Positions 1 to 6,607 of a stretch of DNA of 13,013 nt are shown one piece after another. Under the pieces are notes generated by a model, which was given only the letters and a program-made list of their open reading frames with translations, had not been told where the DNA came from and made no database searches. Origin of the DNA: Lachnospiraceae bacterium UBA3863. GTDB lineage: Bacteria; Bacillota; Clostridia; Lachnospirales; Lachnospiraceae. Where the stretch lies: NCBI GenBank assembly GCA_002392385.1, contig DGGX01000157.1, positions 1-13,013 of the forward strand, written 5' to 3'. How positions within the stretch are numbered: the first letter of the stretch is position 1; the number at the start of each line of letters is the position of its first letter. The translations under genes were made by a program, and so were the position numbers.

Positions 1-1
1 G

Positions 2-1096
2 TTCAAGGCCATGGGTCAGTCCATCTCGACCATGACCGGCGACATGCTTCCCGTGTGGGTCTGCTCCCTGTTCCTGTATTTCGTCATCCTGATCTATGCC
101 TGCATCGGCGGCTTCAAGGGTGTTGCTCTCGTTGATACTGCACAGGGTATCCTCTTCACCGTTATCCTCTGGGGCGGCCTTCTGATCGCTCTGTTCAAGG
201 CGGGCGGATTCGCCACCATGTTCAACAACGTCGCTGCCATTGACGGCGGCAAGTGGATCCTGTTCACTCCCGTCGGCGCTGCGGAGCCCGTGTGGAACTT
301 CTCCACGGCCTTCTCCTTCTGCGTCGTCGCCACAGTCGGCGGTTTCTTCTCCGCAGGCTTCCTGCTGAGATACTTCGCCTCCACGGACACCCACGCCATC
401 ATCAAGAACACCATCTGGTTCCCGATCCTGGTCTCCATCGGTGTTTCCACCTCCGGCGGTCTGGTCGGCCTGAGCGCAAGGTATTTCATCAACTCCGGCA
501 TGATCCCGGCTGACATCAACATCAACTCCATCTTCCAGGAGACTCTGTCTCACCTGACGACCCCCTGGTGGCAGGTCATCGTCGTGATGGGTGTTCTGGC
601 TGCAGGCCTTTCCACCGTCGCCGGCAACATGACCGGTGCAGCCAACAACATCACCTACGATTTCATCCACATCATCAAGCCTGAGATCGACGATGAAGGC
701 CTTAAGAAATATGGCCGTATCGTCCTGGCGATCGTCATGTTCGCTGTGTGGTTCTTCTCCGTGAAGTCCGCAGGCGCCGTCACCGCGCTGGTCCAGCTGT
801 CCACAGCTTTCTATATGACCGCTCTGTTCCCCTTCGCCACCATGTTCTGGTGGAAGCGCGGAACCACGGCAGGCACGATCGCCGGTATGCTGGGTGAGCT
901 CATCGGCACATCCCTGACGACCTTCGTGATCCAGCCTCCCTTCGGTCTGACCGCCGGCTTCTTCGGTCTGCTGCTGGGCCTGCCGCTCTACATCATCGTG
1001 TCCCTGGCTACCAAGCCCATGACACAGGACGAGCGCAACGCTTATTTCAAGCCTCTGATCGAAGGCAAGAGCTACGAAAAGACAAATGTGGGCTGA
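2..1096 (+). CDS. Sodium:solute symporter (SSS family), 3' part
   Basis: Carboxy-terminal part of an inner-membrane Na+-coupled symporter of the SSS (PutP/PanF/SGLT-like) family. The reading frame is open to the left edge (first complete codon at base 2, before the first in-frame ATG at 11), so the true start lies upstream. About eight or nine hydrophobic segments remain. The GGFKGVALVDTAQG stretch near the start matches the conserved SSS segment (GG..G...D..Q). The AAGLSTVAGN segment carries the Ser-Thr pair (codons 611-616) that in characterised SSS proteins helps form the Na2 sodium site. The polar C-terminus (KPMTQDERNAYFKPLIEGKSYEKTNVG) is probably cytoplasmic. A hairpin terminator follows the stop. 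The substrate is not readable from sequence; organic acid, amino acid or vitamin are all possible. The family call is secure, the substrate unknown. Confidence 0.93.
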   Translation, partial: FKAMGQSISTMTGDMLPVWVCSLFLYFVILIYACIGGFKGVALVDTAQGILFTVILWGGLLIALFKAGGFATMFNNVAAIDGGKWILFTPVGAAEPVWNFSTAFSFCVVATVGGFFSAGFLLRYFASTDTHAIIKNTIWFPILVSIGVSTSGGLVGLSARYFINSGMIPADININSIFQETLSHLTTPWWQVIVVMGVLAAGLSTVAGNMTGAANNITYDFIHIIKPEIDDEGLKKYGRIVLAIVMFAVWFFSVKSAGAVTALVQLSTAFYMTALFPFATMFWWKRGTTAGTIAGMLGELIGTSLTTFVIQPPFGLTAGFFGLLLGLPLYIIVSLATKPMTQDERNAYFKPLIEGKSYEKTNVG

Positions 1097-1115
1097 TTAT
1101 TCACCCATATGTTTG

Positions 1116-1150
1116 GAAGAAGGCCCCCGCAAGGGGCCTTCTTCTGTTAT
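1116..1150 (+). terminator. Intrinsic terminator after the SSS symporter gene
   Basis: A perfect 12-bp inverted repeat, GAAGAAGGCCCC (1116-1127) and GGGGCCTTCTTC (1133-1144), with a 5-nt loop, begins 20 nt after the symporter stop. The downstream arm and tail (TTCTTCTGTT) are T-rich but lack a long T run. Because the arms are A/T-rich at the base and GC-rich at the top, it is a plausible Rho-independent terminator. Confidence 0.75.
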
Positions 1151-1153
1151 AAT
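1145..1153 (+). promoter_or_regulatory. Extended -10 promoter candidate for the membrane protein-AKR-LysR unit
   Basis: TGTTATAAT is a perfect TGn-TATAAT extended -10 element. The expected -35 position falls inside the GC-rich terminator stem and has no TTGACA-like sequence, so the promoter would rely on the TG extension. It starts directly at the end of the upstream terminator. Predicted transcription start is about 1160, leaving a leader of roughly 80 nt before the ATG at 1242. Confidence 0.5.
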
Positions 1154-1241
1154 CCAGGATAAGAGGCAGCGGCCGTACCCGGAACTCATGGGGAGGCACG
1201 CGGCCCGGATGCAGCGAGACCGGTTTCAAAGGAGAACCCCT

Positions 1242-1517
1242 ATGTCTGTAAAAGTTCTGAAGGTCGTCATACCCCTCTGTATCGCCGCGGTGATCGAGTA
1301 CCTGTTCCGCTTCCAGTACGCACTTTTTGCCGGGGAGACCGGGCAGAAGGCGGCCATCGTTCTCTTCGCGGTCCAGTATCTGAGCCTGGCTTATATCCTC
1401 ATGTCCGCCTTTGTCGCGCACCAGCAGAAGAAGATCGCAGCCCGCAAGGCGGCAGCGGCTGCAGCGGAGAACAAAGAGGCGGCCGCATCGCAGGAGTCAG
1501 ATCAGAAACAGTCATGA
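1242..1517 (+). CDS. Small two-helix membrane protein, unknown function (91 aa)
   Basis: Not recognised. The ATG at 1242 is chosen because AAAGGAGA (1228-1235) lies at good distance; the same frame is open further upstream to 1086, but that would run through the terminator hairpin. The 91-residue product has two predicted transmembrane segments, about residues 7-28 (VVIPLCIAAVIEYLFRF) and 36-59 (AAIVLFAVQYLSLAYILMSAFV). A hydrophilic tail rich in Ala, Lys, Glu and Gln (about 62-91) follows and is probably cytoplasmic. It is the first gene of a tight unit: only 19 nt separate its stop from the aldo/keto reductase ATG. It does not obviously resemble the small subunit of two-component symporters. 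Reading frame, ribosome site and hydrophobic pattern support a real gene; any role is unknown. Confidence 0.7.
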   Translation: MSVKVLKVVIPLCIAAVIEYLFRFQYALFAGETGQKAAIVLFAVQYLSLAYILMSAFVAHQQKKIAARKAAAAAAENKEAAASQESDQKQS

Positions 1518-1536
1518 TCAGCGTAAAGGAGACAGC

Positions 1537-2547
1537 ATGGAGTACGTAAAACTCGGAAAGACTGATATTGAAGTATCCCGCCTGTGTGTGGGCTGCATGA
1601 GCTACGGCAAGGCCGGCACCATGCATGACTGGACACTGGACGAGGAGCACACGGAAGAAGTGATCCGGGCGGCGCTGGAACAGGGCATCAACTTTTTTGA
1701 CACCGCCAACTGCTATTCCGCGGGGACCAGTGAGGAGTACCTGGGAAGGATCCTCAAGAGACTGGTTCCGAGAGACAAGGTCGTGATCGCCTCCAAGGTC
1801 TATTTCAATCCGGGAAGGCTCTCCAGAGAGGCCATCCTGCGGGAGATCGACGGATCTCTTAAGAGGCTGGGCACGGATTATCTGGACCTCTATATCATCC
1901 ATCGCTTTGATTATGAGACCCCCATCGAGGAGACCATGGAGACCCTGGACAGCCTGGTGAAGGCCGGCAAGGTGCGCGCCCTCGGCGCCTCCGCCATGTA
2001 CGGCTACCAGTTCTACAATATGCAGCTGGCCGCCAGGGACAACGGCTGGACACCCTTCAGCACCATGGAAAACCACTACAACCTCCTGTACAGGGAGGAT
2101 GAGCGGGAACTGATCCCCATCTGTAAGCAGATGGGCGTGTCCCTGATGCCTTACAGCCCTCTGGCTTCCGGCCGTCTGAGCCGGCCGGAATGGAAGACGG
2201 ATACCCTGCGGAGCCAGACGGATCAGGCGGCAGTCGGCAAGTACGACAGCACCCGGGAGCAGGATATGCTGATCACGGCCCGCGTGAAGGAGATCGCCGA
2301 TAAATACGCGACCACCATGTCCCGGGTCGCTATCGCCTGGCAGTATGCCAGAGGCGTCGCCGCCCCCATTATCGGCGCCACCAAACCCCGCTATTTCGTG
2401 GATGCCGCCGGCGCGCTCAATGTAAAGCTGTCGCCGGAGGACGTTGCCTATCTGGAGGAGCCCTATGTTCCTCACAGGATCATGGGCCTTGTGGACAAGA
2501 ATCCCGAAGAGGGCACGGTCCTGCTCAATGTCGCGGACAAGAAATGA
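1537..2547 (+). CDS. Aldo/keto reductase
   Basis: Cytosolic NAD(P)H-dependent oxidoreductase of the AKR superfamily (TIM barrel), 336 residues, the usual length. The expected catalytic tetrad is visible: Asp55 and Tyr60 in NFFDTANCYS, Lys87 in VVIASKV, and His122 in DLYIIHRFD. The C-terminal part carries conserved phosphate-binding elements (LMPYSPLASGRLSR around 204-217; IIGATKPRYF further on). It resembles the broad YajO/Tas/IolS-like prokaryotic group, which reduces aldehydes or ketones, so the substrate cannot be fixed. The start at ATG 1537 is set by AAAGGAG (1525-1531) five bases upstream; the frame is open earlier but overlaps the preceding gene. It sits between the small membrane protein gene and the LysR gene with gaps of 19 and 21 nt, so all three are probably co-transcribed. 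Confidence 0.95.
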   Translation: MEYVKLGKTDIEVSRLCVGCMSYGKAGTMHDWTLDEEHTEEVIRAALEQGINFFDTANCYSAGTSEEYLGRILKRLVPRDKVVIASKVYFNPGRLSREAILREIDGSLKRLGTDYLDLYIIHRFDYETPIEETMETLDSLVKAGKVRALGASAMYGYQFYNMQLAARDNGWTPFSTMENHYNLLYREDERELIPICKQMGVSLMPYSPLASGRLSRPEWKTDTLRSQTDQAAVGKYDSTREQDMLITARVKEIADKYATTMSRVAIAWQYARGVAAPIIGATKPRYFVDAAGALNVKLSPEDVAYLEEPYVPHRIMGLVDKNPEEGTVLLNVADKK

Positions 2548-2568
2548 TCCTTCCCGCAGGAGGCAGAC

Positions 2569-3453
2569 ATGGAGATCCGGACACTTCGCTATTTCCTGAC
2601 CGTGGCCCAGGAGAGAAACTTCACCGCCGCGGCCGCGGCCCTGCATATCACCCAGCCCACCCTTTCCAGGCAGATCATGGATCTGGAGCAGGAACTGGGG
2701 CAGACCCTCTTCGTGCGGTCTAAAAAGGACATTTCCCTGACCCAGGAGGGACTGCGCTTCCGCCAGTACGCGGAGGATATCCTCCTGCTGGTGGACAGGG
2801 CGGAGCAGGACATGCATTCCTCCGAGGAGGCCCTGACCGGAGAGATCCGGATCGGCGGCGCGGAGAGCGAGGCGGTGAGGGAGATCCTGCGGGTCCTGAA
2901 GGATCTGCGCAGGGACCATCCCGGTGTCCGCATGACTATTCTCAGCATGTCCATGACCACCGCGCTGGAGATGCTGGACGAGGGCCTTCTGGACTATGCT
3001 GTCACTCTGAGCGACAGCGTGGATGAGAAGTATAACTCCATCACCCTCAGCTTCCGTGAGAAATGGGGCGTCCTGATGCCGCGGGACTGCCCGCTGGCCG
3101 CCAAGCGCAGGCTGTCCGTCGAGGACCTGCAGGGACTTCCCCTCCTTCTGCCGCGGGGCCCCCGGAGCTACGGCGGTATTGCCGACGGCCCCGAATATAA
3201 CGTGGTAGGGCGCTATAACCTATTTTTCCTCGGCGCCCAGATGGTGGAAGAGGGACTGGGCTATGCCCTGGCGATCATCAGCCGCTTCCACAGACAGCAC
3301 CACCCGGACCTCTGCATCCGCGAGATCGCCATCCAGGATGACCTGTCCCTCCACCTCATATGGAAGAAGCACACCGTGCTGACCAAAACGTCCGCCGAGT
3401 TCCTGCGGAGATTCCGCCTGGCCGACGAACAGAAGAAAAACGAAGAGATCTAG
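2569..3453 (+). CDS. LysR-family transcriptional regulator
   Basis: DNA-binding regulator of the LysR family, 294 residues, normal length. The N-terminal winged helix-turn-helix covers about residues 1-60 (MEIRTLRYFLTVAQERNFTAAAAALHITQPTLSRQI, then LEQELGQTLFVRSKKDISLTQEG). A linker helix (about 60-88) leads to the periplasmic-binding-protein-like effector domain (about 90-285, starting GEIRIGGAES). The start has CAGGAGG (2557-2563) upstream. It is the last gene of the unit with the membrane protein and AKR and is followed by a strong terminator. A T-N11-A box lies in the next intergenic region, upstream of the OFA transporter, so that transporter is its most likely target (inference). The effector is probably a small organic acid handled by the neighbouring enzymes, but nothing in the sequence identifies it. 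Confidence 0.96.
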   Translation: MEIRTLRYFLTVAQERNFTAAAAALHITQPTLSRQIMDLEQELGQTLFVRSKKDISLTQEGLRFRQYAEDILLLVDRAEQDMHSSEEALTGEIRIGGAESEAVREILRVLKDLRRDHPGVRMTILSMSMTTALEMLDEGLLDYAVTLSDSVDEKYNSITLSFREKWGVLMPRDCPLAAKRRLSVEDLQGLPLLLPRGPRSYGGIADGPEYNVVGRYNLFFLGAQMVEEGLGYALAIISRFHRQHHPDLCIREIAIQDDLSLHLIWKKHTVLTKTSAEFLRRFRLADEQKKNEEI

Positions 3454-3493
3454 CTGCCGTTTTTGCAGCAGGATCCCTCACAAAAGCAGCCCT

Positions 3494-3530
3494 CTGCCGC
3501 TCTGAATCAGCTCAGAGCGGCAGTTTTTTT
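3494..3530 (+). terminator. Strong intrinsic terminator after the LysR gene
   Basis: Perfect 12-bp stem, CTGCCGCTCTGA (3494-3505) with TCAGAGCGGCAG (3512-3523), 6-nt loop, followed directly by seven T residues (3524-3530). This is a classical Rho-independent terminator 40 nt after the LysR stop. It isolates the membrane protein-AKR-LysR unit from the transporter operon. Confidence 0.93.
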
Positions 3531-3583
3531 GTCCATTTGTGCCAAAATCGATCCGTCCCGTTTGTACAGAGTGTCGGACAAAA

Positions 3584-3602
3584 TAATGCCTTAGAGGCAT
3601 TA
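3584..3602 (+). promoter_or_regulatory. LysR-type operator (T-N11-A box)
   Basis: The palindrome TAATGCC-TTAGA-GGCATTA has perfect 7-bp arms and contains TGCC-N5-GGCA, an exact T-N11-A LysR box. Its centre (3593) is about 65 bp upstream of the start predicted for the promoter at 3623-3651, the usual position of the recognition site in LysR-activated promoters. The half-site GGCATT recurs at 3618-3623, 22 bp (about two helical turns) after the same half-site in the box, and could act as the activation half-site. The LysR gene ends 130 bp upstream. Confidence 0.7.
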
Positions 3603-3622
3603 CAAGGAAGAAATATAGGCAT

Positions 3623-3651
3623 TGGACATTGTAAGGGACAGCCATGATAAT
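3623..3651 (+). promoter_or_regulatory. Sigma-70-type promoter of the OFA transporter-SDR operon
   Basis: TGGACA (3623-3628, five of six -35 consensus bases), a 17-bp spacer, and GATAAT (3646-3651, five of six -10 consensus bases). Predicted start near 3658, about 44 nt before the transporter ATG. The ribosome site AGGAGG is at 3691-3696. The -35 overlaps the second GGCATT half-site, consistent with activation by the LysR protein. Confidence 0.6.
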
Positions 3652-3701
3652 AGAATAAAAGAATTCACAACTTGTTCTCATAATCAGAAAAGGAGGGAGT
3701 T

Positions 3702-4955
3702 ATGTCACAGGAAACATGGAGTAAAAAAGCCATACAGGCAACTGTCGTGGCCATGCTGATCAACCTGTCGGCAGGCGCGCAGTACTGCTGGTCGCTGCTG
3801 AGCGCGGGTGTGGCAGCCAAGAACGGATGGACCACCACGCAGATGGCGCTGCCGGCCTCTCTGATGATGGTCTTCACGTCTCTGTGGGCTATCGTGGTCG
3901 GTTATTTCAATGACCGGACCAAGCCCAAGTATTTCGTCATGTTCGGTGCCGTGTGTATCGGCCTGTCCCTGGTGATCGCCGGATCCACCACTTCCTACCC
4001 GGTCATCTTCATGGCCATCGTCTTCCTGATGGGCGCGGCCTCCACGTCCTTCACATCCAACACCACGCCTACAGCCCAGAAGCTGGCCCCCATGAAGTAT
4101 AAAGGCCTGGTCGCCGGTATCGTCGGCGCCGGTATGGGATGGACCTCCTTCTACATGGCTCCCCTGATCAGAAGCATCCAGGGATCCTTCGGCGACAAGG
4201 CAGCCTTCTATGCCATCGGTATCGGTTCCTTCGTGATCATCATGATCCTCGCCCAGTTCCTGCCGGAGCCCGAGCGTGTGGATGCCTCCGATCCCGCAGT
4301 CGTTGCAGCGGCCAAGGCAGCGGAAGAAGTTGACAACAAGACCACCCTTTACAAGAACACCAAGTCCCTCAAGGAAGCGATCTTCACAAAGGAGATCTGG
4401 CTCTGCTTCGGTATGTTCGCATGCGCCGGCATGGGCGGCCAGATGATGACCTCCCAGATGACCAAGATCGCCTCCGTCCAGCTGGCAGACGGCGACGCCG
4501 GTGCCCTGGCGGTGACCATGGTCATGGCCCTGGGTCTTGCCAACGGTCTCGGCCGTCTGTGCGTGTCCACCCTGTCCGATAAGCTGGGCGTCCGCAACAC
4601 CTGGTCCCTGATCTTCATCGTGCAGGCCATCAACATCCTCTGCTTCCGTTTCTACAACACCACCACCGCTCTTATGATCGGTACCTTCGTGCTCGGCTTC
4701 TTCTACGGCGCTTCCATCCCGCTGGTATGGAACACGGCAGCCGGTATCTTCGGCAGAAAGCACCTCGGCGCCATCTACGGCGTGATCACCAACGGTTTCT
4801 CCGTGGCAGCCCTGATCGGCCCTCTGGTAAGTGCCCGCATCGTGGACGCCACCGGTTCCTACAATCCCGCTTACATCACCCTGGCGGTCTTCCTGGTACT
4901 GGGTCTGGTCATGTCCAGGATCCTTCCGGATCCCAAGACCTATGTGGAAGCCTGA
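3702..4955 (+). CDS. OFA-type MFS transporter (oxalate/formate antiporter family)
   Basis: Twelve-helix inner-membrane carrier of the major facilitator superfamily, 417 residues, best placed in the OFA (oxalate:formate antiporter-like) family, whose members exchange or import small carboxylates. The opening segment (INLSAGAQYCWSLLSAGVAAK, about 20-40) is typical of the family. MFS motif A is seen after helix 2 (GYFNDRTKPKYF, G67-D71-R72), with a degenerate copy in the second half (LSDKLGVRN). A charged central loop (about 189-225, EPERVDASDPAVV onward) separates the two six-helix halves. AGGAGG at 3691-3696 fixes the start at ATG 3702. It is preceded by a LysR box and promoter and followed, after 112 nt without a clear terminator, by the SDR gene. 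The substrate is unknown; an organic acid used by the neighbouring enzymes is the natural guess. Confidence 0.93.
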   Translation: MSQETWSKKAIQATVVAMLINLSAGAQYCWSLLSAGVAAKNGWTTTQMALPASLMMVFTSLWAIVVGYFNDRTKPKYFVMFGAVCIGLSLVIAGSTTSYPVIFMAIVFLMGAASTSFTSNTTPTAQKLAPMKYKGLVAGIVGAGMGWTSFYMAPLIRSIQGSFGDKAAFYAIGIGSFVIIMILAQFLPEPERVDASDPAVVAAAKAAEEVDNKTTLYKNTKSLKEAIFTKEIWLCFGMFACAGMGGQMMTSQMTKIASVQLADGDAGALAVTMVMALGLANGLGRLCVSTLSDKLGVRNTWSLIFIVQAINILCFRFYNTTTALMIGTFVLGFFYGASIPLVWNTAAGIFGRKHLGAIYGVITNGFSVAALIGPLVSARIVDATGSYNPAYITLAVFLVLGLVMSRILPDPKTYVEA

Positions 4956-4992
4956 GCAAAAAACTGAGCTTAAAAAGGCATTTCTTCCCGGT

Positions 4993-5012
4993 GGCAGGCC
5001 CCGGAGCCTGCC
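4993..5012 (+). other. Intercistronic hairpin between transporter and SDR
   Basis: GGCAGGC (4993-4999) and GCCTGCC (5006-5012) form a perfect 7-bp GC-rich stem with a 6-nt loop in the 112-nt gap between the two genes. No T run follows, so termination is unlikely. It could stabilise the upstream message end or modulate SDR expression. The rest of the gap holds no ORF and only the SDR ribosome site (AAAGGAG just before 5068). Confidence 0.45.
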
Positions 5013-5067
5013 CAGGGACTCTTGAACACAGATAACAGCTGTCATTTAAAACAGAAAGGAGATTATC

Positions 5068-5979
5068 ATGATCAACGAGAGACTCAAGAACCTCAACGAA
5101 AAGCACATCAACCAGAGCTGGCAGCCCACCTCCGCGGACTACAGAGCCATCGCTCCGGAGGAAGAGGCCTGGAACCGCACCTTCAATTACGAGAAGGTCG
5201 TGGACGGAAAGGTCGCCCTCATCACCGGCGCTTCCTATGGCATGGGCGCCAAGATGGCGGAACTCTACGCCCAGCACGGCGCCAAGACCATCATGGTCGC
5301 CCGTACCCCCGACAAGCTCGAGGCGACGGCCGCCGAGATCCGCGCTCTCTTCGATTATGCCGAGGTCTACACCTTCGCAATGGACGTCATGGACAAGCAG
5401 AAGACCAAAGAGCTCTTCGCCTGGATCAAGGACAAGTTCGGCCGCCTCGATATCCTCGTCAACAACGCCGGCGGCGGCGATCCCTGCATAGCCGATACTG
5501 CTGACGAAGACATCATCGACTACTATGTGGAGTGGAACCTCAAGGCGCCCATGCGCTTCTGCAAGGAAGCTCTGAACATCATGCTGGAGCAGAACTACGG
5601 CCACATCGTCAACATCTCCTCCATCAACGGCACCCGTCCCCTCTGCGGCGCGGTCTACTCCGGCGCCAAGGGCGGTATCAACACCTGGACCAAGGCCATC
5701 GCCATCCGCTGTGTCGGCACCGGCGTCAACTGCAACGCCCTCGGCCCCGGCTTCACCGTGACCCCTGCCGCTCTGAACCAGGAAGACAACAAGACCAAGA
5801 CCGGCGCCGCCGCTGTCACCCGCAGCGTCGATTACCTGCCGATCCTCCACACCAAGTCCACCAGAAACGTGCCTACCTTCTGCATCGACCAGGCACATCT
5901 GGCCCTCTTCCTCGGCTCCGACCTCGCCCGCTGCATCACCGGCCAGGTCATCAACTGTGATAATGGTCAGTATCTGTAA
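5068..5979 (+). CDS. Short-chain dehydrogenase/reductase (SDR) with N-terminal extension
   Basis: NAD(P)-dependent oxidoreductase of the classical SDR family. The Rossmann motif TGASYGMG is at 53-60, NNAG at 132-135, a conserved Asn at 158 (EWNLKAP), the catalytic Ser in NISS (184/185), and YxxxK as Tyr197-Lys201 (AVYSGAK). After the active site comes a PGFTVTP segment (227-233) like the PG motif of the family, then a variable substrate region. It is 303 residues long; classical SDRs are about 250. The excess is mainly a ~45-residue N-terminal extension (MINERLKNLNEKHINQSWQP...) before the first beta-strand. AAAGGAG upstream supports the ATG at 5068, so the extension appears genuine. It likely interconverts a hydroxy and an oxo group on the transported compound (inference). 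It is probably co-transcribed with the OFA transporter. Confidence 0.94.
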   Translation: MINERLKNLNEKHINQSWQPTSADYRAIAPEEEAWNRTFNYEKVVDGKVALITGASYGMGAKMAELYAQHGAKTIMVARTPDKLEATAAEIRALFDYAEVYTFAMDVMDKQKTKELFAWIKDKFGRLDILVNNAGGGDPCIADTADEDIIDYYVEWNLKAPMRFCKEALNIMLEQNYGHIVNISSINGTRPLCGAVYSGAKGGINTWTKAIAIRCVGTGVNCNALGPGFTVTPAALNQEDNKTKTGAAAVTRSVDYLPILHTKSTRNVPTFCIDQAHLALFLGSDLARCITGQVINCDNGQYL

Positions 5980-5999
5980 TATGCAATGAGTCCATGCAT

Positions 6000-6060
6000 G
6001 GCTGTGCCGTCATCAGACCTTGGCGTGCTCGCACGCCGGAGGGCGGATGACGGCACAGCC
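6000..6060. repeat. Long nested hairpin after the SDR gene
   Basis: Perfect 15-bp outer arms, GGCTGTGCCGTCATC (6000-6014) and GATGACGGCACAGCC (6046-6060), enclose a second perfect 7-bp hairpin, GGCGTGC (6022-6028) with GCACGCC (6031-6037). It starts 21 nt after the SDR stop. No T run follows, so it is not a standard terminator, though it may end or protect the operon transcript. It resembles a repetitive extragenic palindrome. Confidence 0.8.
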
Positions 6061-6090
6061 GTATATGGCGAATGCCGAAACATGAGCAGC

Positions 6091-6166
6091 CGCATTTTGC
6101 GAAGCAAAATGAGTGGCGGCGCAGCCGCCGGGTGCGAATGATGAGGCAGGCGCATTTTGCGAAGCA
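6091..6166. repeat. Direct repeat pair with internal hairpins
   Basis: CGCATTTTGCGAAGCA occurs at 6091-6106 and again, identically, at 6151-6166, exactly 60 bp apart. The first copy is part of a perfect hairpin, CATTTTGC-GAA-GCAAAATG (6093-6111). Next to it is a second hairpin, GGCGGC-GCA-GCCGCC (6115-6129). Flanking sequence is partly repeated too (GCGAATG...TGAG.CAG before each copy), indicating a degenerate duplication. Confidence 0.8.
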
Positions 6167-6210
6167 TTCTGAAACCGGTGCTGTTATCTCAAAATACGCC
6201 AGAAGGTAAT

Positions 6211-6402
6211 ATGGGGTGACAGTATAATCGTAGAATCAACCCATTCGATACCGACAAGCAGTATGGGATGACAGAAGAAGCTTCAAACTCACCCCATTTC
6301 TGTTCAGAAAACCATTTGGGACTGTGGGAAAACTATGAGGCTCAACCCTGATAGGCACAGAGCAGAATCTGGGTTGACCCGACAGGGACTCAGGTCAACC
6401 CA
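6211..6402. repeat. Family of TGGGxTGAC / TCAxCCCA inverted motifs
   Basis: Related motifs alternate in orientation: ATGGGGTGACAG (6211-6222), TCAACCCAT (6236-6244), ATGGGATGACAG (6263-6274), TCACCCCATTT (6289-6299), TCAACCC (6342-6348), TGGGTTGACC (6370-6379) and GGTCAACCCA (6393-6402). The last two form a perfect 10-bp inverted repeat with a 13-nt loop. The first two pairs are spaced by 52-53 bp, so the region looks like a decayed tandem array of small inverted-repeat units. Confidence 0.7.
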
Positions 6403-6442
6403 TTTTTCCACACAAAACTATTGGGGGTGTGTTAATACGGCA

Positions 6443-6486
6443 CTGATCATCCCGCCATCCATCAAAAGGCATTCTGGGATGATCAG
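6443..6486. repeat. 11-bp inverted repeat
   Basis: CTGATCATCCC (6443-6453) and GGGATGATCAG (6476-6486) are perfect inverted copies with a 22-nt spacer. No coding or promoter function is evident; it lies between the TGGG/CCCA motif family and the 50-bp tandem repeat. Confidence 0.75.
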
Positions 6487-6497
6487 ATACATGAACA

Positions 6498-6607
6498 CAC
6501 GCCCGCAGGCGCGCATGGACGAATGCGAAAAGCCTGCCGAATGAGGCACGCCCGCAGGCGCGCATGGACGAATGCGAAAAAGCCTGCCGAATGAGGCACG
6601 CCCGCAG
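6498..6607. repeat. Tandem repeat of ~50 bp (two full copies and a partial third)
   Basis: Copy 1 covers 6498-6546 (49 bp) and copy 2 covers 6547-6596 (50 bp). They differ only by one A in an A run (GCGAAAAG versus GCGAAAAAG). A third copy starts CACGCCCGCAG at 6597-6607 and then merges into the 23-bp repeat. Each unit contains the small hairpin CGCAT-N6-ATGCG, and GCCTGC/GCAGGC can pair across unit borders. The near identity of the copies suggests a recent or homogenised duplication. Confidence 0.9.

Noticed and set aside
1086..1241. Earlier start for the small membrane protein (ATG at 1086)
   Set aside because: That start overlaps the end of the symporter gene and the terminator hairpin. 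ATG 1242 has a good ribosome site and begins just before the first membrane helix.
1399..2919. 506-residue open frame on the minus strand
   Set aside because: It is antisense across the AKR and LysR genes, whose motifs are clear. Its composition (Gly, His, Leu, Gln-rich) is that of a shadow frame in GC-rich DNA.
4993..5012. Terminator between the transporter and SDR genes
   Set aside because: The stem is only 7 bp and no T run follows.
5022..5050. Separate promoter for the SDR gene (TTGAAC ... TTTAAA)
   Set aside because: Only four of six bases match in each box. Co-transcription from 3623-3651 is a sufficient explanation.
6000..6060. Insertion sequence or MITE ends
   Set aside because: No flanking target duplication or transposase is visible, and the 61-nt structure is a single hairpin.
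6335..6544. 69-residue open frame on the + strand
   Set aside because: It runs through inverted repeats and the 50-bp tandem repeat, with no ribosome site.
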